Shown piece after piece: positions 43,093 to 53,343 of a stretch of 64,000 nt of DNA. The notes beneath the pieces are model-generated. The model worked only from the letters and a program-made list of their open reading frames with translations, made no database searches and had not been told where the DNA came from. The stretch is from the NCBI GenBank assembly GCA_012517865.1, contig JAAYUC010000012.1, forward strand, positions 56,379 to 120,378, given 5' to 3'. A program made the position numbers and the translations under genes. The DNA comes from Chloroflexota bacterium (GTDB lineage: Bacteria > Chloroflexota > Anaerolineae > Anaerolineales > Anaerolineaceae). Each line of letters begins with the position of its first letter. Positions within the stretch are counted from its first letter, which is position 1.

Positions 43093-43754
43093 TACCTGGC
43101 CGCGCTAATCGCTTTCAGAATATCTTCGGTTACCTTGTCGATATCCTGTGTTCCGTCAATTTCAGTCAAAACGCCAGCTTCCTTGAAGTAAGCAATCAGC
43201 GGCGATGTCTGCGCTTTGTAGACATCAATGCGGTGCTGAACCGTTTCCGGTTTGTCATCATCGCGCTGATAAAGCGGGCTGCCGTCAATATCATCCACCC
43301 ATTTAACTTTGGGCGGATTGTAAAGCGCGTGGTATACACGGCCGCTGGTGCTCATCCAGCGCCCGCTCAGGCGTTCAATCAGCACCTCATCCGGCACGCT
43401 GATGAGCGGCACCACGTCAATTTTTCCGTTCATTTCCGCCAGAATGCCGTTCAGGGCTTCTGCCTGGGCGGGGGTGCGGGGAAAACCATCCAACACCGCG
43501 CCCAGTTTGCAGTCCGGTCGGGAAAGGCGCTCTTTGACCATCGCGATGGTAACGTCGTCCGGTACCAATTCGCCTTTGGTCATGTAGGTCTGCGCCAGCT
43601 TGCCCAATTCAGTCTCGCGGCTCAGGTTTTCACGGAACAAGTCACCGCTGGAAACATGCACCAGCCCAAGCTTTTCAGCGATAACCTTTGCCTGGGTGCC
43701 TTTTCCAGCCCCGGGCGGACCCAACATGACGATGTAAGTCGCCTTTTCGTTCAT
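43092..43754 (-). CDS. adk: Adenylate kinase
   Basis: A 220-residue nucleotide kinase (ATP + AMP to 2 ADP). The P-loop is GPPGAGKGTQAK, the AMP site includes SSGDLFREN, and DGFPRTPAQAEAL is the family signature. The long LID (about 125-165) has the bacterial length, but the four zinc cysteines are replaced by residues such as Ser, Thr and Asp, so it is a zinc-free LID. It sits between secY and map as in most bacteria. Confidence 0.96.
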   Translation of the reverse strand: MNEKATYIVMLGPPGAGKGTQAKVIAEKLGLVHVSSGDLFRENLSRETELGKLAQTYMTKGELVPDDVTIAMVKERLSRPDCKLGAVLDGFPRTPAQAEALNGILAEMNGKIDVVPLISVPDEVLIERLSGRWMSTSGRVYHALYNPPKVKWVDDIDGSPLYQRDDDKPETVQHRIDVYKAQTSPLIAYFKEAGVLTEIDGTQDIDKVTEDILKAISAAR

Positions 43755-43761
43755 ATCAACC

Positions 43762-45093
43762 TCAGCTATTAATCAGCCGGTCATCGTAACCGTGCATGCG
43801 CAGTTCAGTTTCAATCAACTGAACTGTTTCGCGCACTGTTCCAACCACAATCAGCAGGCCGGAGGAGGAAAGCAGCAGCGTGGCTGAGCTTCCCGCCGGC
43901 ACAACGGCGCTGAACAGATACGGCATTACCGCGACAAAACCAAGGAAAAACGCGCCCGGCAGGGTAATTCTGCGCTGCACGCGCGTCAGGTAATCCTGGG
44001 TGGGTTTACCGCGCACGACGCCGGGAATTTGAGCGCCCTGTTTTTTCAGGTTATCGCCGTAATTCTGCTGCGTGAACATCACATCGGTATAGAAGTATGT
44101 GAACAGCACCACCAGCACAAAGAACATCACCGGATACCAGGCAGCCTCTGCGCCAAATGCGTTGGTCACCCAATTTGAGGATTTGGCGAGCCAGGCAGCT
44201 TTGGAATTAACAAAGAAGGACGCCAGGATAGCCGGGAAGGTCAGGAATGACTGGGCAAAAATAATCGGGATCATGCCAGCCATGTTCACCATGAGCGGCA
44301 GGTTGCTGCGCACCGGCATGGACATGCGGTTGCCTATTCTGCGGCCGGGGAACATCACCGGTACGTTGCGGCGCCCCTGCTGGACGTAAACAATCGCGAA
44401 GATGGTAATGACCAGGATGACGACCACAATAAAAATCATCCACCAGGATTCTTTTTTGCTGATCATCTGAAGCAGAGACTGCGGCAGGCGGGAAACGATA
44501 CCGCTGAAAATAATCAGCGATAAGCCCTGATTGCGCAGACCGAACTCCGAGATGAGCTGGCCAATCCACACGCCCAGCATGGTGCCTGCCACCATCGCGA
44601 AGATCGCGGTAAGTGTGGGCATCAATTTTCCGGCGGTAAAACCCCAGTTTGTAATGATGGAGCTTCCTAACATCTGATTAAAGATGTTGATTTGGCCAAA
44701 CGCGGAAAGCAGCGCCATGGGGATGGTGAGAATGACAGTCCACTTTTCCATCCAGATGCGGCCTTCGCGCGGATCGTCCTGCATCTTTTTTTCCAGCGCA
44801 GGGATAATCGGCTGAAGCAGCTGCAGGATAATCTGAGCGGTAATGTAGGGATAAACGCCCATCGCCAGAATTGAGAAATTGGAGACGGCGCCGCCGCTCA
44901 ACATATCCAGCAAATTAATCAGGTTGCCTTGCGTGCCTTTCAGACTGGTCAACGCTGCCACTGTCGCCCGGTCAATGCCGGGCACGGGGATATTGGCCGC
45001 CAGGCGGTAGATAGCCAGCAGCAGCAGGGTGATTAACAGTTTATTGCGAATATCTTCAGATTTCCACAGAAAGCGCCATGACGACCGTTTCAT
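43762..45093 (-). CDS. secY: Preprotein translocase subunit SecY
   Basis: A 443-residue channel protein of the Sec translocon with ten hydrophobic segments. Marks are NIPVPGIDRATVAALT in the first periplasmic loop region, GGAVSNFSILAMGVYPYITAQIILQLLQ (TM2), and the conserved cytoplasmic loops with QQGRRNVPV and GGKR-type MPGVVRGKPTQDYL. It lies in the spc cluster after rplO with a 20-base gap. Confidence 0.96.
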   Translation of the reverse strand: MKRSSWRFLWKSEDIRNKLLITLLLLAIYRLAANIPVPGIDRATVAALTSLKGTQGNLINLLDMLSGGAVSNFSILAMGVYPYITAQIILQLLQPIIPALEKKMQDDPREGRIWMEKWTVILTIPMALLSAFGQINIFNQMLGSSIITNWGFTAGKLMPTLTAIFAMVAGTMLGVWIGQLISEFGLRNQGLSLIIFSGIVSRLPQSLLQMISKKESWWMIFIVVVILVITIFAIVYVQQGRRNVPVMFPGRRIGNRMSMPVRSNLPLMVNMAGMIPIIFAQSFLTFPAILASFFVNSKAAWLAKSSNWVTNAFGAEAAWYPVMFFVLVVLFTYFYTDVMFTQQNYGDNLKKQGAQIPGVVRGKPTQDYLTRVQRRITLPGAFFLGFVAVMPYLFSAVVPAGSSATLLLSSSGLLIVVGTVRETVQLIETELRMHGYDDRLINS

Positions 45094-45113
45094 GAGGTTT
45101 TGCTCCTTTTCGC

Positions 45114-45572
45114 TTAAGACATCGCGATTAATTCAACGCTGCCGCCGGCTTCTTCAATCTTTTGGCGGGCGCCATCGGTCACTTTGTGAACTTTTACTTT
45201 CAGGGCAACGTGAACATCACCCCGACCCAGAATCTTGATCGGTCTATTCTTGTCCTTAAGCAGGCCGGCAGCTGCCAGCGCTTCGGGGGTCACTTCAGCG
45301 CCCGCGGCAAAGCCGTGCAGCGCGTCCAGGTTTACCTCCGCGTAGCGGACGCGATTCAACGGGCTGAAGCCCTCACCGCGCAGGAAAGGCAGCTTGCGAT
45401 AGAAAGGCAGGTTGCCGCCCATGTGGTACAGGCGCACGCCGCCGCCGTTGCGGGAGTTTTGGCCCTTAATACCGCGGCCGGAGGTTTTGCCGGAGCCGCT
45501 GGCGTGGCCGCGGCCGACGCGCTTGCGCGATTTCTTTGAACCCTCGTTGGGTTTTAAGTCATGTAGTTGCAT
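45114..45572 (-). CDS. rplO: Ribosomal protein L15
   Basis: A 152-residue late-assembly protein. The glycine-rich N-terminus KRVGRGHASGSGKTSGRGIKGQ and the segment FEGGQMPLYRRLPKRGF-equivalent HMGGNLPFYRKLPFLRGE identify it. Its ATG overlaps the stop of rpmD (TAATG). Confidence 0.96.
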   Translation of the reverse strand: MQLHDLKPNEGSKKSRKRVGRGHASGSGKTSGRGIKGQNSRNGGGVRLYHMGGNLPFYRKLPFLRGEGFSPLNRVRYAEVNLDALHGFAAGAEVTPEALAAAGLLKDKNRPIKILGRGDVHVALKVKVHKVTDGARQKIEEAGGSVELIAMS

Positions 45573-45784
45573 TACTTCTCCTCATTCACTGTTTCAATCT
45601 CAACCAGATGGGAGACTTTCGTTAGCATCCCGCGCAGCGCGGGGGTATCCTCATGTTCCACGACCTGATTCACATGATGGAAACCCAACGCCTTGAGGGT
45701 TGCTTTCTGGCGGACAGGATAGCCTGTGCCGCTCTTTTTCAGAGTGACGCGCACTCTGGCGGTTTTTTCAGTTTGTTTAGTCAT
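45572..45784 (-). CDS. rpmD: Ribosomal protein L30
   Basis: A 70-residue protein with the ferredoxin-like L30 core: VTLKKSGTGYPVRQKATLKALGF then VNQVVEHEDTPALRGML. It overlaps the end of rpsE by eight bases and has GGAGG before its ATG. A nine-residue polar N-terminal extension is present. Confidence 0.95.
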   Translation of the reverse strand: MTKQTEKTARVRVTLKKSGTGYPVRQKATLKALGFHHVNQVVEHEDTPALRGMLTKVSHLVEIETVNEEK

Positions 45785-46301
45785 GCTTCCTCCGCTCCCA
45801 GAAAGGAGTCACGTCCGCGACATCCTTGCCGCGTTCAATAGCGACAGTCTGGGGGGACTTTAATTGACTGAGCGCGTGAAAGGTCGCCTGAACGATGTTG
45901 AGCATATTGTTGCTACCCATCGATTTGGTCAGGATATCCTTGATACCTGCGGCTTCGCAAACAGCGCGTACGCCGCCTGCCGCGATAACACCGGTTCCAG
46001 GGGAAGCGGGCTTGAGCAGAACTTTTGCGCCGCTCTGGGTGCCGATAACCTCATGCGCGATGGTGGTGCCCAGCAGGCTCACATCATGCATGTTGTTTCT
46101 GGCGTGTTCTGTTGCTTTGCGCATCGCGTCCGGCACTGCGCCGGCTTTGCCGATGCCAAGGCCAACTTTGCCGTTGTTATCACCCACCACAAGGGTGACG
46201 CGGAAAGAGAATCGGCGGCCGCCTTTAACAACCTTGGCAACCCGGGCGATATCGATTACGCGTTCGTCGTAAGTAGTTTCTTCGTTTTGATAGTCGTCCA
46301 T
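45777..46301 (-). CDS. rpsE: Ribosomal protein S5
   Basis: A 174-residue fidelity protein of the small subunit. Marks are VIDIARVAKVVKGGRRFSF, VGDNNGKVGLGIGKAGAVPDA and GVIAAGGVRAVCEAAGI. It lies in standard order between rplR and rpmD. Confidence 0.97.
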   Translation of the reverse strand: MDDYQNEETTYDERVIDIARVAKVVKGGRRFSFRVTLVVGDNNGKVGLGIGKAGAVPDAMRKATEHARNNMHDVSLLGTTIAHEVIGTQSGAKVLLKPASPGTGVIAAGGVRAVCEAAGIKDILTKSMGSNNMLNIVQATFHALSQLKSPQTVAIERGKDVADVTPFWERRKHD

Positions 46302-46313
46302 TATTTCCTCAGC

Positions 46314-46679
46314 TTAAAATTCCAGCCCGCCCTTGCGCGCGCCGTCAGCCAGAGCTTTCACGCGGCCGGTATAGTAATAACCACCGCGATCCATCACAAC
46401 GGATTTGATGCCCTTTTCGAGAGACCGTCTGGCGATTTCTTCGCCAACCAGCCAGGCCTGCTCTGTCTTTGGCTTTCCCTTGACAGCATCGCGCAGCAGG
46501 GTGTCCAATGTTGAGGCGGAAACCAGAGTCGTTCCGCTGTGGTCATCAATCAGCTGCACGTAAATTTCGTTAATGCTGCGGTACACATTCATGCGAGGAC
46601 GTTCGGGGGTCCCAAAGACCTTCTTGCGAACCCGCGCGTGACGGCGTAATCGAGCTGCGTTTCTTGATTTATTTGCCAT
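46314..46679 (-). CDS. rplR: Ribosomal protein L18
   Basis: A 121-residue 5S rRNA-binding protein. [20 protein letters not shown] and the segment [15 protein letters not shown] are typical, as is the C-terminal [22 protein letters not shown]. It lies between rplF and rpsE. Confidence 0.97.
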   Translation of the reverse strand: MANKSRNAARLRRHARVRKKVFGTPERPRMNVYRSINEIYVQLIDDHSGTTLVSASTLDTLLRDAVKGKPKTEQAWLVGEEIARRSLEKGIKSVVMDRGGYYYTGRVKALADGARKGGLEF

Positions 46680-46690
46680 AGTCTTTACCT

Positions 46691-47239
46691 CTACTTACCG
46701 GTCTTTCCAGCCTTACCAGCCTTCAGTTTTACAACCTCACCCTGGTAGCGGATGCCTGTACCCTTGTAGTGCTCAGGCGGACGAATTTCGCGCAGGTTCG
46801 CGGCAATCTGCCCCACCTGCTGGCGGTCGCGACCTTTCACTTTCACCAGGCGGGTTTTGGTCTCCACCTCAAAGGTGATTCCTTCCGGCGCTGGCACAGT
46901 GACTGGGTGGGAGTAACCCACATTGAGCACCAGGTCTTTTCCATTCAGTTCCGCGCGGTAGCCAACTCCGTTGACTTCCAAAACGCGTTCAAAACCCTTC
47001 GATACGCCCTGAACCATATTGTTCAGCAGCGCGCGGGTGGTGCCATGCAAAGCGCGCACACGCGGTTCGTCGTTAGGACGTTCAATAATTAAGTGGCCAT
47101 CTTCCAGTTTGATGCCAATCTCAGGAGAAAAGGTCTGTTCCAATTGTCCGAGCGGACCTTTGACAGAGACCTTATTTCCTTCAATTTTGACCTCAACGCC
47201 CTGGGGAATGGCGATGGGTAATCTACCGATTCGCGACAT
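46691..47239 (-). CDS. rplF: Ribosomal protein L6
   Basis: A 182-residue large-subunit stalk-base protein with two repeated beta-alpha domains. It begins [16 protein letters not shown], and the signature near the C-terminus is [22 protein letters not shown]. Standard spc order. Confidence 0.97.
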   Translation of the reverse strand: MSRIGRLPIAIPQGVEVKIEGNKVSVKGPLGQLEQTFSPEIGIKLEDGHLIIERPNDEPRVRALHGTTRALLNNMVQGVSKGFERVLEVNGVGYRAELNGKDLVLNVGYSHPVTVPAPEGITFEVETKTRLVKVKGRDRQQVGQIAANLREIRPPEHYKGTGIRYQGEVVKLKAGKAGKTGK

Positions 47240-47248
47240 TTTTAGCTC

Positions 47249-47662
47249 CTACCAAATCTTGCAGAGGATCTCGCCGCCGACGCCAATCTTGCGGGCGCGC
47301 TGACCGGTCATGATCCCCTTTGGGGTTGACAAGATCGCGATACCGATACCGGAGAGCACCCACGGGATTTCATCCCGGGAGGTATACACGCGGCAGCCGG
47401 GAGTGCTTACCCGCTGCAGGCCGGTAATAATCGGACGGCGGTGGCGACGTTCGCCGATGTACTTCAACTTCAGGCGTAAAACCTTGCTGCCGTTGGCTTT
47501 TCCATCAACAACTTCATAACTCTCAAGGTAGCCTTCTTCCTGCAGAATGCGGGCGACTTCTTCCTTGATTTTGGAATTCGGCATCACCACCAGGCTCTGT
47601 CCGGCCATGGCGACGTTGCGAATTCTGGTCAACATATCGGCAATTGGATCTGAAATAGTCAT
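47249..47662 (-). CDS. rpsH: Ribosomal protein S8
   Basis: A 137-residue primary 16S-binding protein and, in many bacteria, the translational repressor of the spc genes. It starts TISDPIADMLTRIRNV and ends with the RNA-binding block STPKGIMTGQRARKIGVGGEIL followed by Cys-Lys-Ile-Trp. Standard position between rpsN and rplF. Confidence 0.97.
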   Translation of the reverse strand: MTISDPIADMLTRIRNVAMAGQSLVVMPNSKIKEEVARILQEEGYLESYEVVDGKANGSKVLRLKLKYIGERRHRRPIITGLQRVSTPGCRVYTSRDEIPWVLSGIGIAILSTPKGIMTGQRARKIGVGGEILCKIW

Positions 47663-47682
47663 GTTGCTCCCTCCAGGCCAAA

Positions 47683-47865
47683 TTACCAGGATGATTTCTT
47701 AACACCAGGGATTTTTCCCTGAAGTGCCAGTTCTCTGAAACAAATTCGGCAAAGACCAAACTTGCGCATATATCCACGCGGTCTCCCACAAATCCGGCAG
47801 CGGTTAACCACCTGGTTGGGGTATTCGCGTCGCATTTCGCGGTACATCATACACTTTTTAGCCAT
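47683..47865 (-). CDS. rpsN: Ribosomal protein S14, zinc type
   Basis: A 60-residue S14 of the short zinc-binding form. Cys residues in [18 protein letters not shown] and RICF make the CxxC...CxxC site. The ATG overlaps the rplE stop (TAATG). Confidence 0.97.
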   Translation of the reverse strand: MAKKCMMYREMRREYPNQVVNRCRICGRPRGYMRKFGLCRICFRELALQGKIPGVKKSSW

Positions 47866-48410
47866 TAGTTTCCTTTCCTGAAGGGCATGCCGAACTTGCT
47901 GAGCAGCTGCCGCGCGTGATCGTCATTCTCAGCCGTTGTCACAATGCTTACTTCCATACCACGGACTTTGTCAATCTTGTCATACTGAATCTCAGGGAAG
48001 ATTAATTGTTCCTGCAGACCCAGGGTGTAATTGCCGCGTCCATCAAACGCGTCTGCCGAGATACCGCGGAAGTCGCGGACGCGGGGCAGCGCGATATTGA
48101 TCAAGCGGTCCAGAAAAGCCCACATCTTTTCGCCGCGCAGGGTAACTTTCACGCCAATCTGGCGGCCTTCGCGCAGTTTAAAGTTGGAAATCGCTTTCCT
48201 GGCTGCAATCACAACCGGCTTCTGACCGGTGATGGCTGTCAGGTCGTTCACGGCAGCTTCCAGCGCTTTGGGGTTGTCCAGCGCTTCACCGACGCCAATG
48301 TTGACCACCACTTTCACAATCTTGGGTGTCTGCATCACGTTCTTCAGACCCAGTTCCTTAAACAGAGCCGGCGCAATTTCTTTCTTGTATTGTTCTTGTA
48401 GCTTATTCAT
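47865..48410 (-). CDS. rplE: Ribosomal protein L5
   Basis: A 181-residue 5S rRNA-binding protein of the central protuberance. Marks are [41 protein letters not shown] and [21 protein letters not shown]. Standard position after rplX. Confidence 0.97.
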   Translation of the reverse strand: MNKLQEQYKKEIAPALFKELGLKNVMQTPKIVKVVVNIGVGEALDNPKALEAAVNDLTAITGQKPVVIAARKAISNFKLREGRQIGVKVTLRGEKMWAFLDRLINIALPRVRDFRGISADAFDGRGNYTLGLQEQLIFPEIQYDKIDKVRGMEVSIVTTAENDDHARQLLSKFGMPFRKGN

Positions 48411-48427
48411 AGCAACTCACCTGCGCC

Positions 48428-48832
48428 TTATTTGTCCGAACCGCTGTCCGCGGCGGGCTTGCCAGACGCGCGCTTTTTGGCGGCGGGTTTGGTTTCTGTC
48501 TTGGCAGCCTTCGCGGGCGCCTTCTTCGCGGCAGTTTTGGCAGCCTTGGCTGTCTTGGCAGCCTTTTCTTTGCCGCTCGCCTTTTCGGCGCCTTGTTTCA
48601 CCAGTTCCACATTGGAGATGTGGATCGGAGCTTCAAATTCACGGATGCCGGAAGGAATGGTCTTGCTGCCGGACTGCGTCTGTTTCTGGTGTTTCTTGAC
48701 CAGATTGACGCCCTGCACGACCACGCGTTCTTCCTTGGGCAGCACGCGAATGACTTCACCAGTCTTGCCCTTGTCTTTTTCATCACCGCGGGTGACCTTG
48801 ACCTGATCACCTTTACGTATTTTCATTTTCAT
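48428..48832 (-). CDS. rplX: Ribosomal protein L24 with long basic tail
   Basis: A 134-residue protein. The first 80 residues are a normal L24 with KOW motif ([20 protein letters not shown]) and the IHISNVEL strand. The remaining roughly 50 residues are almost only Lys and Ala with some Pro, Thr and Ser, resembling a histone H1-type tail. Usual bacterial L24 ends near 105 residues. The frame is intact and the tail codons are mixed, so this is not a frameshift. Start at 48832; a second Met two codons on is equally possible. Confidence 0.95.
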   Translation of the reverse strand: MKMKIRKGDQVKVTRGDEKDKGKTGEVIRVLPKEERVVVQGVNLVKKHQKQTQSGSKTIPSGIREFEAPIHISNVELVKQGAEKASGKEKAAKTAKAAKTAAKKAPAKAAKTETKPAAKKRASGKPAADSGSDK

Positions 48833-48853
48833 CTAAACACTCCTACTCACTGG

Positions 48854-49225
48854 CTACAGCACTTCCGGAGCCAATGAAACAATTTTCATAAAGCCTTTTT
48901 CACGCAGTTCGCGTGCGACCGGCCCGAAAATACGGGTTCCGCGCGGATTCACTCCGTCGTTGTCCAAAATAACGGCGGCATTGTCATCAAAACAGATGCT
49001 CGAACCATCCGGCCGGCGGTATTCCTTGCTGACGCGGACAATCACAGCTTTGACAATTTCGCTCTTTTTCACCGACGCCTGCGGAGAAGCGCTTTTTACC
49101 GTGCCGATGACGATATCGCCAACATAGGCATAGTGCCGGCGGGTGCCGCCAACCACATGGATGACCAGCAGTTCTTTGGCGCCGGTGTTATCTGCAATCG
49201 TTAACCGAGCCTCTTGCTGAATCAT
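48854..49225 (-). CDS. rplN: Ribosomal protein L14
   Basis: A 123-residue intersubunit bridge protein. It starts [20 protein letters not shown] and has the signature [27 protein letters not shown] block. It overlaps rpsQ by four bases (ATGA). Confidence 0.97.
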   Translation of the reverse strand: MIQQEARLTIADNTGAKELLVIHVVGGTRRHYAYVGDIVIGTVKSASPQASVKKSEIVKAVIVRVSKEYRRPDGSSICFDDNAAVILDNDGVNPRGTRIFGPVARELREKGFMKIVSLAPEVL

Positions 49226-49512
49226 TCTGCATCTCCTCCGGAGATTTCATCAAGCTCGCCCGCTTCGCGGACTTCGGCTTTGATGATTTTCTCAACAATC
49301 CAGTGTTTGGTGGCAGAAATCGGAGCGCATTCCACGATGCTGACTTTATCGCCAACACGCGCGTTCAGCTCATCATGCGCCTTGTAAACCTTGCTGGTCC
49401 GCACCACTTTGTGATAAAGCGGATGTTGATAGGTGCGGGATACTTCCACACTGACGGTCTTTGCCGTTTTGGCATTGGTGACCGTACCGATAAGACGGCG
49501 ACGCTTATTCAT
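49222..49512 (-). CDS. rpsQ: Ribosomal protein S17
   Basis: A 96-residue OB-fold protein of the small subunit. [23 protein letters not shown] and [21 protein letters not shown] are the family marks. I start at ATG 49512, which has GGAAGG five bases upstream; an in-frame extension lies inside rpmC. The last 20 residues are an acidic tail. Confidence 0.95.
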   Translation of the reverse strand: MNKRRRLIGTVTNAKTAKTVSVEVSRTYQHPLYHKVVRTSKVYKAHDELNARVGDKVSIVECAPISATKHWIVEKIIKAEVREAGELDEISGGDAE

Positions 49513-49513
49513 C

Positions 49514-49717
49514 TTAACCTTCCTTCCCAGAACGTTCTCGCTGCGCAAGGATAGTTTCGAGACGCGCGATCAGACGGCGGGTAATCTTAAATCGGCTGGT
49601 GTCGGTCAGCTGACCGGTCACCATCTGGAACCGCATATTCATCAGTTCCTGCCGGGAATCCATCAACTTATTCTTAATTTCTTCCGTAGAAAGTTCTCTT
49701 ATTTCCTTGGCGTTCAT
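49514..49717 (-). CDS. rpmC: Ribosomal protein L29
   Basis: A 67-residue two-helix protein beside the exit tunnel. It starts [18 protein letters not shown] and has the signature LRFQ-type [19 protein letters not shown]. It overlaps rplP by four bases and ends one base before the rpsQ start. Confidence 0.96.
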   Translation of the reverse strand: MNAKEIRELSTEEIKNKLMDSRQELMNMRFQMVTGQLTDTSRFKITRRLIARLETILAQRERSGKEG

Positions 49718-50139
49718 GAACCTTCTCCTAACAATTCTTTGGTTACAATCTTGGTGCGGAAACCAAGCTTAAAGCGCGCGCGCTGCAGCGCTTTCAGAGC
49801 GGATTCTTCATCCGTTCCGCCGACCTCGAACATGACGCGGCCGGGGCGAATCACTGCCACCCAGTGGTCAACAGAGCCTTTACCCTTACCCATGCGGGTT
49901 TCGGCGGCGCGTTTGGTATAGGGTTTATCCGGAAATACGCGAATCCACACCTTACCGCGGCGCTTAAGCTCGTGCACAATTGCCCGACGGGCTGCTTCAA
50001 TCTGACGCGCTGTCAGATAACCGCACTCAAGCGATTTCAATCCATAATCACCGAAGCTGACATCCACGCCGCGCTGGGCTTTGCCCTTCATGCGGCCGCG
50101 CATTTGCTTGCGGTACTTTACTCTCTTTGGCATCAACAT
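49714..50139 (-). CDS. rplP: Ribosomal protein L16
   Basis: A 141-residue protein at the A-site tRNA elbow. It begins [19 protein letters not shown], which favours the first of two close ATGs, as in other L16 proteins. [26 protein letters not shown] is the signature block. Confidence 0.97.
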   Translation of the reverse strand: MLMPKRVKYRKQMRGRMKGKAQRGVDVSFGDYGLKSLECGYLTARQIEAARRAIVHELKRRGKVWIRVFPDKPYTKRAAETRMGKGKGSVDHWVAVIRPGRVMFEVGGTDEESALKALQRARFKLGFRTKIVTKELLGEGS

Positions 50140-50167
50140 AGTCCACTACCTCACAATTACCTGATTA

Positions 50168-50845
50168 TTACTCGCTAATATAGACGCCTTCGGTGGCTTC
50201 GATTTTCTCTTCAGCCATACCCATGACGATGCCGCGATAGATCCAGACCTTAATACCAATCTGTCCGTAGGTTGTGGACGCCTCTGCGCGGGCAAAATCG
50301 ATATCCGCGCGGAGAGTCTGCAGAGGAACACGGCCTTCACGCAGCGTGACGCGGCGCGCCATTTCCGCGCCGGAAAGACGCCCGGAAACGGAGACCTTGA
50401 TACCGCCCGCGCCCTGACGGAGCGCCTGTTGAATGGCGCGTTTCATGGCTCTGCGGTAGCTGATGCGGCGTTCCAACTGACCGGCAATGTTCTGCGCGAC
50501 GAGATACGCGTCGGTATCCGGGTTCTTGATTTCCTTAACGTCCAGGTCCACTTTCTTGCCAGTCAGGGCTTCCAGTTCCTGGCGCAGAATCTTGACGCTT
50601 TCGCCTTTCTTACCGATGAGCACGCCGGGTTTGGCGGTGTGCAAAGACACCTTAACCTTGCCGGGATAACGTTCAATTTCCACACCGGAAACGCCCGCGC
50701 GTTCGGCGCCTTTCAGCACCATTTCGCGGATGCGCAGGTCCTGATGCAGCTGTTCAGTGTAATCGCTGCCTTCGGCGTACCAGCGGCCTAACCAGGGTTT
50801 ATTGATCCCGAGGCGAAAACCAATTGGATGTACTTTACGACCCAT
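50168..50845 (-). CDS. rpsC: Ribosomal protein S3
   Basis: A 225-residue head protein with a KH domain. It starts MGRKVHPIGFRLGINKPW, the KH loop reads PGVLIGKKGESVKIL, and the C-terminal domain has GAGGIKVSVSGRLSGAEMAR. Standard S10-cluster position. Confidence 0.97.
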   Translation of the reverse strand: MGRKVHPIGFRLGINKPWLGRWYAEGSDYTEQLHQDLRIREMVLKGAERAGVSGVEIERYPGKVKVSLHTAKPGVLIGKKGESVKILRQELEALTGKKVDLDVKEIKNPDTDAYLVAQNIAGQLERRISYRRAMKRAIQQALRQGAGGIKVSVSGRLSGAEMARRVTLREGRVPLQTLRADIDFARAEASTTYGQIGIKVWIYRGIVMGMAEEKIEATEGVYISE

Positions 50846-50872
50846 AATTTCTCCTTAACTCTCTCTCCGGTC

Positions 50873-51214
50873 CTACTCGATCTCACGCAGAACCACGGTC
50901 ACGTGGGAACTGCGGCGCAGCTGGGGCTTAAAACGACCGCGCGCGCCAAAAGATCTCCATTTTCGGGTAGGAGCTTCATCTGCGTAAATCTTGTAGACCA
51001 CCAGGTCATCCCGGCTGACGCCAAAGTTCTCTTCTGCGTTAGACATGGCCGAGTAGAGCAGTTTGCGAACAGGTTCGGCTGCTTTGTTTGGGGTCAGGCT
51101 CAGAATACCCAGGGCATCGACGACCTTTTTTCCGCGAACCAGATCCACAACCAGACGGGCTTTCTGGGCGGACGTTGAGAGGTTGGATAAGCTTGCTTTT
51201 ATTTCCTGTGCCAT
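50873..51214 (-). CDS. rplV: Ribosomal protein L22
   Basis: A 113-residue protein lining the exit tunnel. The family pattern SAQKARLVVDLVRGKKVVDALGIL is clear and the C-terminal hook region is KRSSHVTVVL-like. ATG 51214 gives the normal length and has GAGG upstream; a longer frame would read into rpsS. Confidence 0.95.
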   Translation of the reverse strand: MAQEIKASLSNLSTSAQKARLVVDLVRGKKVVDALGILSLTPNKAAEPVRKLLYSAMSNAEENFGVSRDDLVVYKIYADEAPTRKWRSFGARGRFKPQLRRSSHVTVVLREIE

Positions 51215-51221
51215 CCCTGCC

Positions 51222-51494
51222 TCACTTCGAAGACTTTTCCTGAACATGCCCGCGGAACCATCGGGTCGGAGCAAATTCGCCCAGGCGGTGTCCCACCATG
51301 TTGTCAGTCACATAAATCGGCACATGACGGTGTCCGTCGTGCACGGCGATGGTGTGACCGACCATCTGGGGGAAGATGGTGCTGGCGCGGCTCCAGGTGC
51401 GAATGACCTTCTTTTCGCCCTTGGCGTTCATCTCTTCAATTCGTTTCATAAGTTTCGGGTCAACAAATGGCCCTTTTTTCAATGATCGAGACAT
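51222..51494 (-). CDS. rpsS: Ribosomal protein S19
   Basis: A 90-residue head protein. It starts [14 protein letters not shown] and has [22 protein letters not shown] and [17 protein letters not shown]. Standard order between rplB and rplV. Confidence 0.97.
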   Translation of the reverse strand: MSRSLKKGPFVDPKLMKRIEEMNAKGEKKVIRTWSRASTIFPQMVGHTIAVHDGHRHVPIYVTDNMVGHRLGEFAPTRWFRGHVQEKSSK

Positions 51495-51525
51495 CTTATC
51501 GTCCTTTTCTTCCTATCACCCACCA

Positions 51526-52365
51526 CTAACGGCGCTTGGCCTTGGAGCGGTGGCGAATGATCATTTGATCTGTCCGTTTGTTTGTGCGGGTCTTGTAGCC
51601 CAACGTGGGTTTGCCCCACGGGGTCTTCGGACCGGGCATACCAATCGAGGAGCGCCCTTCACCACCGCCGTGCGGATGGTCGCGGGGGGACATCGCGGTA
51701 CCGCGGACTTCCGGACGCAGGCCCATATGGCGAGCGCGGCCGGCTTTTCCAAGCTTCACGTTGCTGTGGTCCACATTACCAACCTGCCCGATGGAGGCGC
51801 TGCATTCCTGCAGAACCAGGCGGACTTCTCCGGAGGGCATGCGCACATGCGAGTACTTGCCTTCTTTTGCCAACAGCTGGGCGGAACTGCCCGCTGAACG
51901 ACCAATTTGCGCGCCTTTGCCGGGCTGCAGCTCAATCGCGTGGATGGTGGTGCCAATCGGGATATTTGCCAGAGGCAGATTGTTCCCGGGTTTAATTTCG
52001 GCTTGCGGACCGGAAACGAGCGTATCGCCTACCTTGACGCCGAGCGGGGCAAGGATGTAGCGTTTTTCGCCGTCAGCATAGACCAACAGGGCCAGGCGGG
52101 CTGTGCGGTTGGGGTCGTACTCAATCGCGCTGACTTTGGCGGGAATGCCGCTTTTATCGCGCAGAAAATCGACCATGCGCAGCTGGCGCTTGGAGCCGCC
52201 GCCGCGGTGGCGGACAGTGACGCGGCCAAGGGAGTTGCGGCCGGCGGTCTTCTTGCCGGAGACAATCAGGCTGCGCTCCGGGCGGTCCTTGGTGATTTCC
52301 TCAAAGGTATAGCTGGTGCGGTGACGCTGACCAGGGGTTTTCGGTTTGTAAATCTTAACGGCCAT
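51526..52365 (-). CDS. rplB: Ribosomal protein L2
   Basis: A 279-residue core large-subunit protein needed for peptidyl transfer. [41 protein letters not shown] and the conserved histidine in [19 protein letters not shown] are all present. Its ATG shares a base with the rplW stop. Confidence 0.97.
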   Translation of the reverse strand: MAVKIYKPKTPGQRHRTSYTFEEITKDRPERSLIVSGKKTAGRNSLGRVTVRHRGGGSKRQLRMVDFLRDKSGIPAKVSAIEYDPNRTARLALLVYADGEKRYILAPLGVKVGDTLVSGPQAEIKPGNNLPLANIPIGTTIHAIELQPGKGAQIGRSAGSSAQLLAKEGKYSHVRMPSGEVRLVLQECSASIGQVGNVDHSNVKLGKAGRARHMGLRPEVRGTAMSPRDHPHGGGEGRSSIGMPGPKTPWGKPTLGYKTRTNKRTDQMIIRHRSKAKRR

Positions 52366-52670
52366 TATTCCACCCCTTCAAATACAGGAATGCTGTCTTC
52401 CGGAGCCAAAGTCACAATTGCTTTCTTGTAACCGCCAGTGCGCAGCGCCAGACGGCGGGTGCGGGAGTTGCGGTGAGACTTGGCAGGAAGATTGATGATA
52501 TTGACGCGCAGGACGTTCACATCAAACGCGGTTTCCACGGCGGTTTTCACCATTTCGCGGGTCGCGTGGCTGGCGACTTCGAACACATATTGGTGCAGCT
52601 TGGCAGCCTGGTAATGCGATTTTTCTGTCACCACAGGGCGCCGCAGGATATCAAATACGGAGTTGCTCAT
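52365..52670 (-). CDS. rplW: Ribosomal protein L23
   Basis: A 101-residue exit-tunnel protein that docks trigger factor and [19 protein letters not shown] starts the fold and [33 protein letters not shown] basic loop follows. Standard order. Confidence 0.96.
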   Translation of the reverse strand: MSNSVFDILRRPVVTEKSHYQAAKLHQYVFEVASHATREMVKTAVETAFDVNVLRVNIINLPAKSHRNSRTRRLALRTGGYKKAIVTLAPEDSIPVFEGVE

Positions 52671-52684
52671 TCTGCTTCACCTTC

Positions 52685-53314
52685 CTATCCCAAAAAGCTC
52701 TTAATCACATCAAGTGAAGCGAGCGGGATAATAACTTTTTCGTACTGCAGCAAATCGCGGATATTCAGGTAATTCGCAAGCAGCAGCTTGGAATCCGCCA
52801 GGTTGCGTCCGGATTTGATTACGTTCGCGTAGGTATCGCTTTTATCGGGCACCAATACCAGGGCGCGCGAACCGCCGGTCAGGGCATTAATCGCCTTGCT
52901 GAACAGGCTCGCCTTGGGTTCGGCCATCGCGAGGTCGCTCACCAGCACCAGGCCGTTTTCCATGGCTTTCACGGTCAGGGCCGAGCGCAGCGCGGCGCGG
53001 CGCATTTTCTTGGGCATCGACTGGCTGTAATCGCGCGGTTTGGGGGTGTGGATGCGGCCACCGCCAACCCACTGGGCGGAAATTGTGCTGCCCTGGCGCG
53101 CGCGGCCGGTACCTTTTTGGCGCCACGGTTTGGCGCCGCCGCCGGCAACTTCACCGCGGCGTTTGGTGCTGTGCGTGCCAAGACGGGCATTCGCCATCTG
53201 GCGCAGGTAAGCCTGGTTCATCAAATCCACGTTCACTTTTGCCGCGAAGATTTCATCGGGCAGTTCTACCGTGCTGGATTTTTCTCCTTGCAAGTTATAA
53301 ACATCTGCTTTCAT
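52685..53314 (-). CDS. rplD: Ribosomal protein L4
   Basis: A 209-residue exit-tunnel protein and, in E. coli, repressor of the S10 operon. The central loop [35 protein letters not shown] block is intact. ATG 53314 has GGAG nine bases upstream and gives the family length; an ATG five codons earlier does not. Confidence 0.96.
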   Translation of the reverse strand: MKADVYNLQGEKSSTVELPDEIFAAKVNVDLMNQAYLRQMANARLGTHSTKRRGEVAGGGAKPWRQKGTGRARQGSTISAQWVGGGRIHTPKPRDYSQSMPKKMRRAALRSALTVKAMENGLVLVSDLAMAEPKASLFSKAINALTGGSRALVLVPDKSDTYANVIKSGRNLADSKLLLANYLNIRDLLQYEKVIIPLASLDVIKSFLG

Positions 53315-53343
53315 GATAACTTTCTCCATTCATCACAAGCCGG

